Source: Acidimicrobiia bacterium
GTDB lineage: Bacteria > Actinomycetota > Acidimicrobiia > Acidimicrobiales > AC-14
Assembly (NCBI GenBank): GCA_023264995.1
Contig: JAHFUR010000030.1
Coordinates: 1 to 48,556, forward strand
DNA length: 48,556 bases
Direction of reading: 5' to 3'
Made by a program: the position numbers and the translations under genes. The notes under the pieces are model-generated. The model made no database searches. It saw nothing but the letters and a program-made list of their open reading frames with translations, and was not told where the DNA came from. Of the stretch, positions 10,007 through 17,402 are shown piece after piece. Every line of letters starts with the position of its first letter. Position 1 is the stretch's first letter.

Positions 10007-10071
10007 TGGTCGACCCTCTTCGAGGGATGGCCCGGTGAATGCTCCATGGACCGGCCTCCCGGGCCGGTCAT
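10003..10071 (-). CDS. coupled small ORF between argJ and argB
   Basis: This 22-codon reading frame starts at an ATG that overlaps the argJ stop (ATGA) and ends at a TGA that overlaps the argB GTG start (GTGA). The peptide begins MTGPGGRS, contains HSPG in the middle and ends VDQ. It closely resembles the small ORF at 11213-11281 in length and in 12 of 22 residues, and also the one at 39827-39898. Nucleotide differences from its relatives are mostly non-synonymous but keep hairpin pairing, so the RNA may matter more than the peptide. Whether the peptide accumulates is unknown. Confidence 0.6.
   Translation of the reverse strand: MTGPGGRSMEHSPGHPSKRVDQ
10003..10071 (-). repeat. arg/pyr junction element, copy A
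   Basis: Read on the minus strand, hairpin 1 is GACCGGCC-CGGGA-GGCCGGTC and includes two bases of the argJ stop codon. Hairpin 2 is CCCTC-GAA-GAGGG, whose right arm holds the only Shine-Dalgarno-like sequence ahead of argB. An outer pair, TCACCGG with CCAGTGA (one C-A mismatch), encloses hairpin 2 and covers the argB GTG codon. The layout suggests that argB initiation is closed unless a ribosome translates through. The fold is predicted by eye. Confidence 0.7.
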
Positions 10072-11216
10072 GACGTCCTCATGTTCTCGGCGATGTACTC
10101 GGGCGACAGGTCGGTGAAGGTGATGACGGCGGTGCCGGCGCCCAGGCCGAGGTCGGCGGTGATCTCGACCTCCCGGGCGCCGATGGCGGCTGCGGCCGCG
10201 GCCTGGTCGTGGGCCAGGGCCACGCCGGCCCGGCACACCTCGACCCCCCCGTAGGAGATCGACACGCGGTCGGGGTCGAACGCCGCCCCCGAGCTGCCCA
10301 GCTCGCTCACGATGCGGCCCCAATAGGGGTCGGCGCCGTAGAGCGAGCACTGGACGAGCTGGCTCTCGGCCACCTTGCGGGCCGCCCGCCGGGCGTCGTC
10401 GGCCGACTCCGCCCCGATGACCCGGATCCGTGCCCGCTTCGTCGCACCCTCGGCCCCGTCGGCCATCAGGGTGGCCAGCTCGGTGCACACGTCGGCCATC
10501 AGGCCGTCCAGGCCCGGCCGGGGCCCGGCGCTCCCGCCGGCCAGGGCGATCACCGTGTCGTTGGTGGACGTGCAGCCGTCGACGGAGAGCTCGTTGAACG
10601 ACCCGGACACCGCGGCCAGCAGGGCGGCGTGCAGCGCTGCCGGCGTCGCCTCGGCGTCGGTCGTCAGGATGGCGAGCATGGTGGCCATGTTGGGCGCCAG
10701 CATGGCGGCGCCCTTGGCGATGCCGCTGACGACGAAACCGCCGCCGACGTGGAGCACGTCCTTGGGGCCGGCGTCGGTGGTCATCATGGCCCGGGCCGCC
10801 GCGGCATAGCCGCCGGCCGCCCGGGCCGCGACCAGCGGCCCGATGCCCGAGACCAGCGCGCCGAACGGCAGGGGGATCCCGATGAGCCCGGTCGAGCAGA
10901 CCAGCACCTCCTCGGGCTGGCAGCCCAGGCCCTCGGCCACCAGCTCGCACGTGCGCTCGGCCTGCTCCCGCCCCGTGGCGCCGGTGGCCGCGTTGGCGTT
11001 GCCGCTGTTGATCACGACGGCGGACGCGTACCCGCCGGTGGCGGCCAGGTGGGCCCGGCTGACCTGCACAGGTGCCGCCGGCGCAAGGTTGGAGGTGAAG
11101 ACGGCGGCCGCCGGCACCGGACGCCCGTCGGCCGTGGCCACCAGGGCCAGGTCGGGGTCGCCGCTCTCCTTGATGCCACAGGCCACGCCCGACGCCACGA
11201 ACCCCGGAACGCTCAC
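10068..11216 (-). CDS. argJ: glutamate N-acetyltransferase / ornithine acetyltransferase
   Basis: ArgJ (382 residues) recycles the acetyl group from N-acetylornithine to glutamate; a bifunctional form also starts the pathway from acetyl-CoA. The self-cleavage site is seen in KGAAMLAPNMATML, with T179 as the expected nucleophile of the beta chain. SGNANAATG, the DGCTSTNDT region and the C-terminal SPEYIAENMRTS match the family. GTG 11216 overlaps the stop of the small ORF at 11213-11281. No argA gene is seen in the window, which fits the cyclic acetyl pathway. Confidence 0.96.
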   Translation of the reverse strand: MSVPGFVASGVACGIKESGDPDLALVATADGRPVPAAAVFTSNLAPAAPVQVSRAHLAATGGYASAVVINSGNANAATGATGREQAERTCELVAEGLGCQPEEVLVCSTGLIGIPLPFGALVSGIGPLVAARAAGGYAAAARAMMTTDAGPKDVLHVGGGFVVSGIAKGAAMLAPNMATMLAILTTDAEATPAALHAALLAAVSGSFNELSVDGCTSTNDTVIALAGGSAGPRPGLDGLMADVCTELATLMADGAEGATKRARIRVIGAESADDARRAARKVAESQLVQCSLYGADPYWGRIVSELGSSGAAFDPDRVSISYGGVEVCRAGVALAHDQAAAAAAIGAREVEITADLGLGAGTAVITFTDLSPEYIAENMRTS

Positions 11217-11281
11217 TGGTCCGCCTGCTTCGCAGGACGCCCCAGTGAATGCCTGATGGACCGACCTCCCGGGTCGCTCAT
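11213..11281 (-). CDS. coupled small ORF between argC and argJ
   Basis: This 22-codon frame starts at an ATG overlapping the argC stop (ATGA) and ends at a TGA overlapping the argJ start (GTGA). The peptide begins MSDPGGRS, has HSLG in the middle and ends ADQ. Its length equals that of the argJ/argB small ORF, and the PGGRS, HS, G and DQ positions are shared. It was recognised by its double stop/start overlap and its resemblance to the other two copies; it has no known homologue that I recognise. Confidence 0.6.
   Translation of the reverse strand: MSDPGGRSIRHSLGRPAKQADQ
11213..11281 (-). repeat. arg/pyr junction element, copy B
   Basis: On the minus strand hairpin 1 is CGACC-CGGGA-GGTCG, with an A-T pair where the other copies have G-C, which is a compensatory change. 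Hairpin 2 is CCTGC-GAA-GCAGG, different in sequence from copy A but equally paired. The outer stem TCACTGG/CCAGTGA is perfect and contains the argJ GTG codon. Total length from stop to start is the same as in copy A. Confidence 0.7.
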
Positions 11282-12300
11282 GGGTAGACCCCGATCGAGG
11301 AGAGGCCCGACGTCTCGTCGAGGCCGAGGAGGATGTTGGCGCACTGTACGGCCTGGCCCGATGCGCCCTTGACCAGGTTGTCGAGGGCGGCGAGCACGAC
11401 GACCCACCCGGTGCGTTCGTCGTAGCGGGCGGTCAGGTGGGCGGCGTTGGAGCCCCAGGTGGCCTTGGTCGACGGGCTGGTGGGCGAGACGACCACGAAG
11501 GGCTCGCCGGCGTAGGCGCCGGCCAGGATGTCGAGCAGCCACTCAGTCGATGGCGAGGTGCCCGCCGCCGGCCGGGCATAGCAGGTGGCCAGGATGCCGC
11601 GGGTCATGGGGGCCAGGTGGGGCGTGAACAGGACCGTGGCACCGACCGACTGCTCCATCTCCGGGGTGTGGCGGTGGTCGAGCAGGCCGTAGGCGAGGAA
11701 GTCTTCGTTGGCCGTGCCGAAGTGGGTCCCGTGCTTCAGCGCCCGGCCCGCGCCCGAGACCCCACTGGCCGCGTCGACGATGATCCCGGCCGTCTCGATG
11801 GCGCCGGCCGTCGTGAGCGGGGCCAGAGCCAGGGCCGCGGCCGTCGGGTAGCACCCCGCCGAGGCCACTGCGTCAACCGAGGCGATCCGGTCCCGGTTGA
11901 GCTCGGGCAGCCCGTAGGCGAAGCGGCCGAGCAGGTCGGGGGCCACGTGGGGCTCGCCGTACCAGCGGGCGTAGACCGCAGGGTCGCGCAGGCGGAAGTC
12001 GGCCCCCAGGTCGACCACCTTCACGCCGGCCTCGAGCAGCCCGGGCATCAGCCGCTGGGAGGCCCCGTGGGGCAGGGCCAGGAAGACGAGGTCGACGCCG
12101 GTGGCCATGGCCGGGTCGAACGTGGCGAACTCCAGACCGGGGTAGGCGGCAGCCAGGCTCGGGTAGAGGGCGCCGACTAGTGTGCCGGCCTGGGTGTCGC
12201 CCGTCGCCCATGCCACTTCCAGGTCGGGATGGGAGTGGCACAGGCGGAGGAGCTCGGCCCCCGCATACCCAGACGCTCCGACGACCCCGACCCGAACCAC
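11278..12300 (-). CDS. argC: N-acetyl-gamma-glutamyl-phosphate reductase
   Basis: This 340-residue NADPH-dependent enzyme heads the arginine operon. It has the Rossmann start RVGVVGASGYAGAELLRL, the catalytic cysteine C150 in ASAGCYPTAAAL, and HFGTANEDFLAYGLLDHRHTPEM downstream. GTG 12300 was chosen because the dinucleotide-binding strand starts two codons later and a TATTCT box lies seven bases upstream, implying a leaderless transcript. An ArgR box overlaps the promoter. The stop overlaps the small ORF at 11213-11281. Confidence 0.96.
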   Translation of the reverse strand: MVRVGVVGASGYAGAELLRLCHSHPDLEVAWATGDTQAGTLVGALYPSLAAAYPGLEFATFDPAMATGVDLVFLALPHGASQRLMPGLLEAGVKVVDLGADFRLRDPAVYARWYGEPHVAPDLLGRFAYGLPELNRDRIASVDAVASAGCYPTAAALALAPLTTAGAIETAGIIVDAASGVSGAGRALKHGTHFGTANEDFLAYGLLDHRHTPEMEQSVGATVLFTPHLAPMTRGILATCYARPAAGTSPSTEWLLDILAGAYAGEPFVVVSPTSPSTKATWGSNAAHLTARYDERTGWVVVLAALDNLVKGASGQAVQCANILLGLDETSGLSSIGVYP

Positions 12301-12307
12301 GGGACTG

Positions 12308-12336
12308 AGAATACATAATGATGAATAATCATTCAA
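12308..12336 (-). promoter_or_regulatory. argC promoter
   Basis: On the minus strand TTGAAT (12331-12336) and TATTCT (12308-12313) are separated by exactly 17 bases. The -10 box lies seven bases before the argC GTG, so transcription would begin at or next to the start codon. The ArgR box at 12322-12335 covers the -35 region and spacer, a position suited to repression. Confidence 0.72.
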
Positions 12337-12779
12337 CTGGTCGTTGGGCTTCCGCCCTCGTGCTCGTCGGCGCGCTGGCCGGGGCCTGCGGTGGCGGGGG
12401 CGGCTCCGACAGCGGCGGGGCCACCAACAAGGCCGGCTGGGAGAAGAAGTACGCCAGTGCGGTCAAGGTGGTGAGCGACGACCTCGACCGGTCGATCCAG
12501 GCCCTCAACGCCGGCGAACGCAACGTGGTGCTGATGTCGTGCACCCAGTTGAACGAGGACCTGGCCGACGCCCGCAAGGCCACGCCGGTGCCCGATGCCA
12601 CGGTGGACGCCGCCCTCAAGTCTGCGCTCGACGCCACTACCACCGGGGTGACGACCTGTCTCCAAGGCGCCCGGCTCACCAGCAACCAAGCCGACACCGT
12701 CGAGAAGGCCCAGCGGGAGATGAAGACGGCCCGTACGTCCTTCGACGCGGCGCAGACCGCGATCGGGGCCTGGAAGTAG
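12318..12779 (+). CDS. putative small lipoprotein
   Basis: This 153-residue protein has an N-terminal hydrophobic segment (ASALVLVGALAGA) followed by C and a glycine run. That resembles a lipoprotein signal, though the lipobox AGAC lacks the usual L at -3. The mature part is helical and charged, with two further cysteines (in LMSCTQL and TTCLQGA) that could form a disulfide. ATG codons at 12318 and 12321 lie inside the ARG-box region, so the true start is uncertain. It converges on pheT with a single base between the stops. I do not recognise a family. Confidence 0.65.
   Translation: MMNNHSTGRWASALVLVGALAGACGGGGGSDSGGATNKAGWEKKYASAVKVVSDDLDRSIQALNAGERNVVLMSCTQLNEDLADARKATPVPDATVDAALKSALDATTTGVTTCLQGARLTSNQADTVEKAQREMKTARTSFDAAQTAIGAWK
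12322..12335. promoter_or_regulatory. ArgR operator (ARG box)
   Basis: TGAATAATCATTCA is a perfect palindrome in its TGAAT/ATTCA arms and matches the known ARG-box core TGAATWWWWATTCA at all but one base. A weaker half-matching copy (AGAATACATAATGA) adjoins it at 12308-12321. The box overlaps the argC promoter and also the first codons of the diverging lipoprotein gene, so ArgR could affect both. Confidence 0.85.
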
Positions 12780-12780
12780 C

Positions 12781-15135
12781 TCAGCCCCGCAGGCGGGCGG
12801 GATGAGCGGCGGTGACCGCGTCGATGCAGCGCAGGCGGAGCGCGGTCAGCTCGTCCTCGGTGAGGGTGTGGTCCATCGACGAGAACCGCAGCCGCCAGGC
12901 CAGGCTGCGGGCGCCTTCGAGCTGTGGGCCGCGGAAAATGTCGAACAGCTCGAGGTGCTCGAGGACGTCGCCGGCGGCCCGGGCCAATGACCGCTCGACC
13001 GCGGCCGCCGGCACGCCCTCGTCGACGACGAACGCCAGGTCGATGTCGGCGGAGGGGAACCGGCTGACCGGCCGGTAGACGGCCGGCCGCCGGGGAGCGC
13101 CCAGCAGCGCGCCCAGGTCGGCCTGGAACCACCCCACCCGGCCGTCGATGCCGTGGGCGGCCAGCACCTGGGGGTCGACCTCGCCGATGGCGCCGACGAC
13201 CGTGCCGCCGGCGAGCACCCGGGCGCTGCGGGTCGGGTGCAGCCCGGGGATCTCGGCGGCCTCGGTGCCGGCATTGACCAGCCGGAGGCCGGCGGCGAGC
13301 ACGTGCCACACCCTGACGGCCTCGGCGGCGTCGGCCCCGCCCAGGGCCACGGCCAGGTGCTCGGGCTCGACCGGGAGCGCCTCGCCCGCCGGCGGCGGGA
13401 GGAACACGTGGCCGATCTCGAACAGCTCGACGTCGGGCCGGCGGTGGCCGGCGTTGGCGGCCAGGGCGCGGAGGAGCCCCGGGAGCAGCGACGGCCGCAG
13501 GATCGACTCCTCGACGGCCAGCGGGTTCTCGACCTCGACCGCGTCGGACGGCAACCCGGCCCGGGTCAGGTCGTCGACGGCAAGGAACGTCGTGGCCCAC
13601 GCCTCGGACAGGCCGGTGCCGACCAGGATCTCCCGGACCAGCCGGCGGTCGCGCTGGTAGGGCGTGAGCCCGCCGACCTGGGTGATCGGCGGCATGGTGC
13701 GGGCGATCTCGGTGTAGCCGTGGTGGCGGGCCACCTCCTCGACAACGTCGATCTCCCGCTCGCAGTCCGGCCGCCACGACGGGATGTCGACCCGGAAGTC
13801 GCCGTCGCCGGTGGGCGTGCAGCGGAAGCCGATGGGCTGGAGGTAGCTCGACACCTCGGCGGGCGACAGCTCGGTGCCGAGCAGCTCGTTGACCCGGCCT
13901 GTCCGCACGACCACGCGCGCCGGCCGCGGGAGCCCGGCCCGCACGTCGACCCACGGGCCGTCGACCGAGGCCCCGGCCACCTCGGCCGCCAGCTGACAGA
14001 AGCGGGCCACGGCCCGGCCCACGCCCTCGGGGTCGACGCCCCGCTCGAACCGGACCGACGCCTCGGTGCGCAGGCCGACCCGCTTGGATGTGCGGGCGAT
14101 GGCCACCGGGTCGAACCAGGCCGCTTCGAGGGCGACAGTGGTGGTCGAGGGCCCGATCTCGCTCGACGCCCCGCCCATGACGCCAGCGATGCCGACGCCG
14201 GCGCCCTCGGCGTCGCAGATCAGGCAGTCGTCGGGGCCGACGGAGCGCTCGACGTCGTCGAGGGTGACCAGGGTCTCGCCCTCGCGTGCCCGGCGGACCA
14301 GCAGGCCGCGGCCCGGGAGCCGGTCGAGGTCGTAGGGGTGGTTGGGCTGGCCCAGCTCGAGCATCACGTAGTTGGAGACGTCGACGATGTTGTTGATGGG
14401 CCGCATGCCGGCCAAGGTCAGGCGCTGGGCCATCCACTGAGGCGACGGGCCGATGGTCACGCCAGTCAGGACCGTGGCCGTGAACTGAGGGCAGAGGTCG
14501 GGCGCCTCGACGACCACGCTCACCGGCCCGGCGGCGCCGGCCCCGGCGGGAGCCGGCGGGCCCGGCACCGAGAACGGCACGCCGAAATGGGCGGCCAGGT
14601 CACGGGCCACGCCGGCCACCGACAGGGCGTCGGGGCGGTTCGGGGTCACGTCGACGTCGAACACCACGTCGGCCACGATGCCCAGGGCCTCGGTGAGGGC
14701 CGTACCGGGGGCCAGGCCGGCGTCGAGGATCATGATGCCGTCGGCGTCGGACGTCAGCCCGAGCTCGGTACCCGAACAGAGCATGCCGTTCGACCACTCG
14801 CCACGGACGTTGCGCCGGCCGATCTGCATACCCCCGGGGAGCCGGGAGCCCACCGGCGCCAGGGGCACGACGTCGCCGGCGCCGAAGTTGAAGGCCCCGC
14901 AGACGATCTGCAGCGCCTCGCCGTCGCCGGCGTCGACATCGACCACCTGGACCTTGTCAGCGTTGGGGTGGGGCCGGGTGGCCAACACCCGGGCCACCAC
15001 GACGTCAGCCAGGCCGGCGCCGAACGTCTCCATACCCTCGACCACCAAGCCAAGACCCGAAAGTGCAGAAGCGATGTCCGCAGGATCGGCGATGAGGGGC
15101 GCGAAGTCACAGAGCCATGAAAGGGGCACGCGCAT
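12781..15135 (-). CDS. pheT: phenylalanyl-tRNA synthetase beta subunit
   Basis: The 784-residue beta chain pairs with PheS to charge tRNA-Phe. It has the N-terminal start MRVPLSWLCDF, an EMAP-type tRNA-binding domain (about 40-145, with HPNADKVQVVDVD), B3/B4 editing (with FERGVDP), B5, a degenerate class II core and the C-terminal anticodon-binding FDX-ACB domain (ending in SMDHTLTEDEL). It lies 165 bases after pheS, an unusually long gap for this operon, filled by structured sequence. Confidence 0.96.
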   Translation of the reverse strand: MRVPLSWLCDFAPLIADPADIASALSGLGLVVEGMETFGAGLADVVVARVLATRPHPNADKVQVVDVDAGDGEALQIVCGAFNFGAGDVVPLAPVGSRLPGGMQIGRRNVRGEWSNGMLCSGTELGLTSDADGIMILDAGLAPGTALTEALGIVADVVFDVDVTPNRPDALSVAGVARDLAAHFGVPFSVPGPPAPAGAGAAGPVSVVVEAPDLCPQFTATVLTGVTIGPSPQWMAQRLTLAGMRPINNIVDVSNYVMLELGQPNHPYDLDRLPGRGLLVRRAREGETLVTLDDVERSVGPDDCLICDAEGAGVGIAGVMGGASSEIGPSTTTVALEAAWFDPVAIARTSKRVGLRTEASVRFERGVDPEGVGRAVARFCQLAAEVAGASVDGPWVDVRAGLPRPARVVVRTGRVNELLGTELSPAEVSSYLQPIGFRCTPTGDGDFRVDIPSWRPDCEREIDVVEEVARHHGYTEIARTMPPITQVGGLTPYQRDRRLVREILVGTGLSEAWATTFLAVDDLTRAGLPSDAVEVENPLAVEESILRPSLLPGLLRALAANAGHRRPDVELFEIGHVFLPPPAGEALPVEPEHLAVALGGADAAEAVRVWHVLAAGLRLVNAGTEAAEIPGLHPTRSARVLAGGTVVGAIGEVDPQVLAAHGIDGRVGWFQADLGALLGAPRRPAVYRPVSRFPSADIDLAFVVDEGVPAAAVERSLARAAGDVLEHLELFDIFRGPQLEGARSLAWRLRFSSMDHTLTEDELTALRLRCIDAVTAAHPARLRG

Positions 15136-15300
15136 CTCAGCGACCGCCAGGGGCGCCGCCGGCTGCGAGCGCGGCCAAAGGCCGCCCCGTCAGCTGGTGG
15201 CCAGAGGGGGAACGGCGGAGGTCGGCCCGCTCCGCGGGCCGACCGGAGCGCAGCTGCCTCGACAGAACGGAGCGAGCGCAGCGAGCGAGTGATGTCGAAA
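15136..15300 (-). repeat. structured pheS-pheT spacer with inverted repeats
   Basis: The 165-base gap holds no convincing ORF. It contains a perfect 10-base stem GGTCGGCCCG/CGGGCCGACC (15220-15229 and 15235-15244), a 6-base stem GCGGCC-AAA-GGCCGC (15171-15185) and the alternating sequence GAGCGAGCGCAGCGAGCGAG (near 15272-15291), a type often repeated in high-GC genomes. No T run follows the stems, so they are not simple terminators. They may be an extragenic palindromic repeat or adjust pheT expression. Confidence 0.55.
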
Positions 15301-16350
15301 TCAAAACTGCTCCAGGAAGCGGATGTCGTTGGCGATGAAGTGGCGGATGTCGTCGATGTCGTGGCGCATCATGGCGCAGCGGTCGATGCCGAACCCGAAG
15401 GCGAAGCCCGAGTACTCCTCGGGGTCGATGCCGACGGCGGCGAACACGTTGGGGTCGACCATGCCGCACCCGCCCAGCTCGATCCAACCCGACTGGGAGC
15501 ACACCCGGCACCCGCGGCCCTGGCAGAAGATGCAGCTGATCTCGAACTCCGCCGACGGCTCGGTGAAAGGGAAGAACGACGGCCGTAGGCGGGAGTGGAT
15601 GTCGGGCCCGAAGTAGGCGCTGGTGAAGGCCTCGATGGTGCCGGCCAGGTCGCCGAAGGTGATGCCCCGGTCGACGACCAGGCCCTCGATCTGGTGGAAC
15701 ACGGGAAGGTGGCGGGCATCGGGCGTGTCCCGGCGGTAGCAGCGCCCGGGCATGACCACATGGATGGGCGGCGGCTGGGACTGCATCACCCGGATCTGCA
15801 CCGGCGACGTATGCGTGCGCAGCAGCGTCGACTCGGCCTCGCCCAGGCGCACGTAGAGCGTGTCCCACATGCTCCGGGCCGGGTGGGCCGGCGGCATGTT
15901 CAGGGCTTCGAAGTTGTACCAGTCCGTCTCCACCTCGGGACCCTCGGCGACCTGGTAGCCCATGGCCACGAACAGGTCCTCCAGCTCGTCCCGGGCCTGG
16001 GTGACCAGGTGGCGCCGGCCTCGTGCCGTGGTCCGGCGGCCGATCACCTCGGTGAGGTCCAGGCGCTCGGCGGCAATGCGGGCCTCCCGCTCGCCGGCGG
16101 CCAGGTGCTCGGCCCGCTCGGCGATACGGGCCTCGACCCGGGTGCGGGCCGCGTTGATGGCCCGGCCCACCTCCTTGCGCTCCTCGACGGCGAGCTGGCC
16201 CAATCGCTGGTTGAGCGCGGCCAGCGCCGAGCGCTTGCCCCCGACGAGCTCCTGCTCGACGGCGCGGAGGTCGGCCACCGACGCGGCGGCGTCGATGCGC
16301 GCCAGCCCGTCGGACTCGACGGCGGCAACATTGTCGACCAGGTCGGTCAC
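15301..16350 (-). CDS. pheS: phenylalanyl-tRNA synthetase alpha subunit
   Basis: This 349-residue class II catalytic chain has an N-terminal coiled coil (about 1-90) and then motif 2 and motif 3 regions (MWDTLYVR, the TSPVQIRVM stretch, GRCYRRDTPDARH, and FGFGIDRCAMMRH near the C-terminus). A CxxC-type stretch (FCQGRGCRVCSQSGW) is typical of many PheS proteins. GTG 16350 overlaps the stop of the histidine kinase gene as GTGA, so the two are translationally coupled. Confidence 0.96.
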   Translation of the reverse strand: MTDLVDNVAAVESDGLARIDAAASVADLRAVEQELVGGKRSALAALNQRLGQLAVEERKEVGRAINAARTRVEARIAERAEHLAAGEREARIAAERLDLTEVIGRRTTARGRRHLVTQARDELEDLFVAMGYQVAEGPEVETDWYNFEALNMPPAHPARSMWDTLYVRLGEAESTLLRTHTSPVQIRVMQSQPPPIHVVMPGRCYRRDTPDARHLPVFHQIEGLVVDRGITFGDLAGTIEAFTSAYFGPDIHSRLRPSFFPFTEPSAEFEISCIFCQGRGCRVCSQSGWIELGGCGMVDPNVFAAVGIDPEEYSGFAFGFGIDRCAMMRHDIDDIRHFIANDIRFLEQF

Positions 16351-17402
16351 TGCAACTCCTCGGGAGGGGCGACGGGAAGGGAGAAACGGAAGGCCGAGCC
16401 CCGGCCGACCTCGGACTCGACCACCAGGTGCCCGCCGTGGGCCTCGACAAGGCCCCGGCTGATCCACAGCCCGAGGCCGGAGCCGGTGGGACGGGTCTCG
16501 GCCCGGCGGAAGAACTTGGTGAACACCCGGGGCAGGTCGGACACCGGGATGCCCTCGCCCTTGTCGGCCACCTCCACCGTGACCTGGTCGCCGTCGACCC
16601 GGCCGGTCACGCACAGGCTCCGGGGGTCGGCGTACTTGGCCGCGTTCTCCACCAGGTTGGTGAGCACCTGCTCGATCTTGTCGGGGTCGGCGTAGACCTG
16701 CGGGAACATTTCGGGGAAGTCCAGCTCGGCGGCCAGGCTGGTCTCCATCATCCGGACCTTGTCGAGCACCCCGGTCACCAGCGGGAGGAGGTCCACCATC
16801 TGCCGGCGCAGGACCAGCCGACCGCTCTCCAGGCGGCTGATGTCGAGCAGCTCGGTGACCAGGCGGGTGACCCGGTCGGCGTCGTGGTGGACCTGCTCGA
16901 GCATCATCCGCTTCTGGTCCTCGCCGAGGCGGTCCCAGCGGTTGAGGAGGAGGCTGGTGTACCCCTTCACCGAGGTCAGGGGCGAGCGGAGCTCGTGGCT
17001 CACCGTGGAGATGACCTCGATACCGTCGCCAGCCGACGAGCGCCGGCGGGCGCCGCCGCGCAGCAGGAGGACGGCGCCGGTCACCGTGCCGGCGGCGTTG
17101 CGCTCGTACTTCCCGGTGACGAGGGCCCGCACCCGCCGGCCACCGGCGGCCCGGAGCCACACCTCCTGCTCGGGGATGCGCGACACCGAGGCCAGCGCGG
17201 CCGAGGGGTGCCACCCGCCGGCCATCAGCGCCCGGCCGTCGGCACCGCGGGGTTCGAGGACGTCGGCCAGGACGTGACCGACCAGGTCGCCGGAGCGGTG
17301 GCCGGTCAGCGCCAGCGCCGCGGCGCTGACCATGCGCACGCGGCAGTCACCGTCGAGCTCGATGACCCCGTCGGGCAGCCGGTCGACCGGGAGATCGCTC
17401 AC
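16347..17402 (-). CDS. soluble PAS-domain histidine kinase
   Basis: This 351-residue sensor kinase has a PAS-like domain (about 5-115), a HisKA domain with the phospho-acceptor H136 in STVSHELRSPL, and a HATPase domain with N box NLVENAAKYAD, G1 DKGEGIP, F box FTKFFR and G2 GSGLGLWI. There is no membrane segment or signal peptide, so it senses something in the cytoplasm. GTG 17402 overlaps the spoU stop, and its own stop overlaps the pheS start, both as GTGA. No response regulator is nearby. From memory, a kinase in this position is conserved in Streptomyces. Its signal and partner are unknown. Confidence 0.88.
   Translation of the reverse strand: MSDLPVDRLPDGVIELDGDCRVRMVSAAALALTGHRSGDLVGHVLADVLEPRGADGRALMAGGWHPSAALASVSRIPEQEVWLRAAGGRRVRALVTGKYERNAAGTVTGAVLLLRGGARRRSSAGDGIEVISTVSHELRSPLTSVKGYTSLLLNRWDRLGEDQKRMMLEQVHHDADRVTRLVTELLDISRLESGRLVLRRQMVDLLPLVTGVLDKVRMMETSLAAELDFPEMFPQVYADPDKIEQVLTNLVENAAKYADPRSLCVTGRVDGDQVTVEVADKGEGIPVSDLPRVFTKFFRRAETRPTGSGLGLWISRGLVEAHGGHLVVESEVGRGSAFRFSLPVAPPEELQ

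Noticed and set aside
13153-15120. Plus-strand frame of 655 codons antisense to pheT
   Set aside because: It is a mirror of the pheT codon pattern with no protein-like features; the same applies to the long plus-strand frames over carB, priA and metK.
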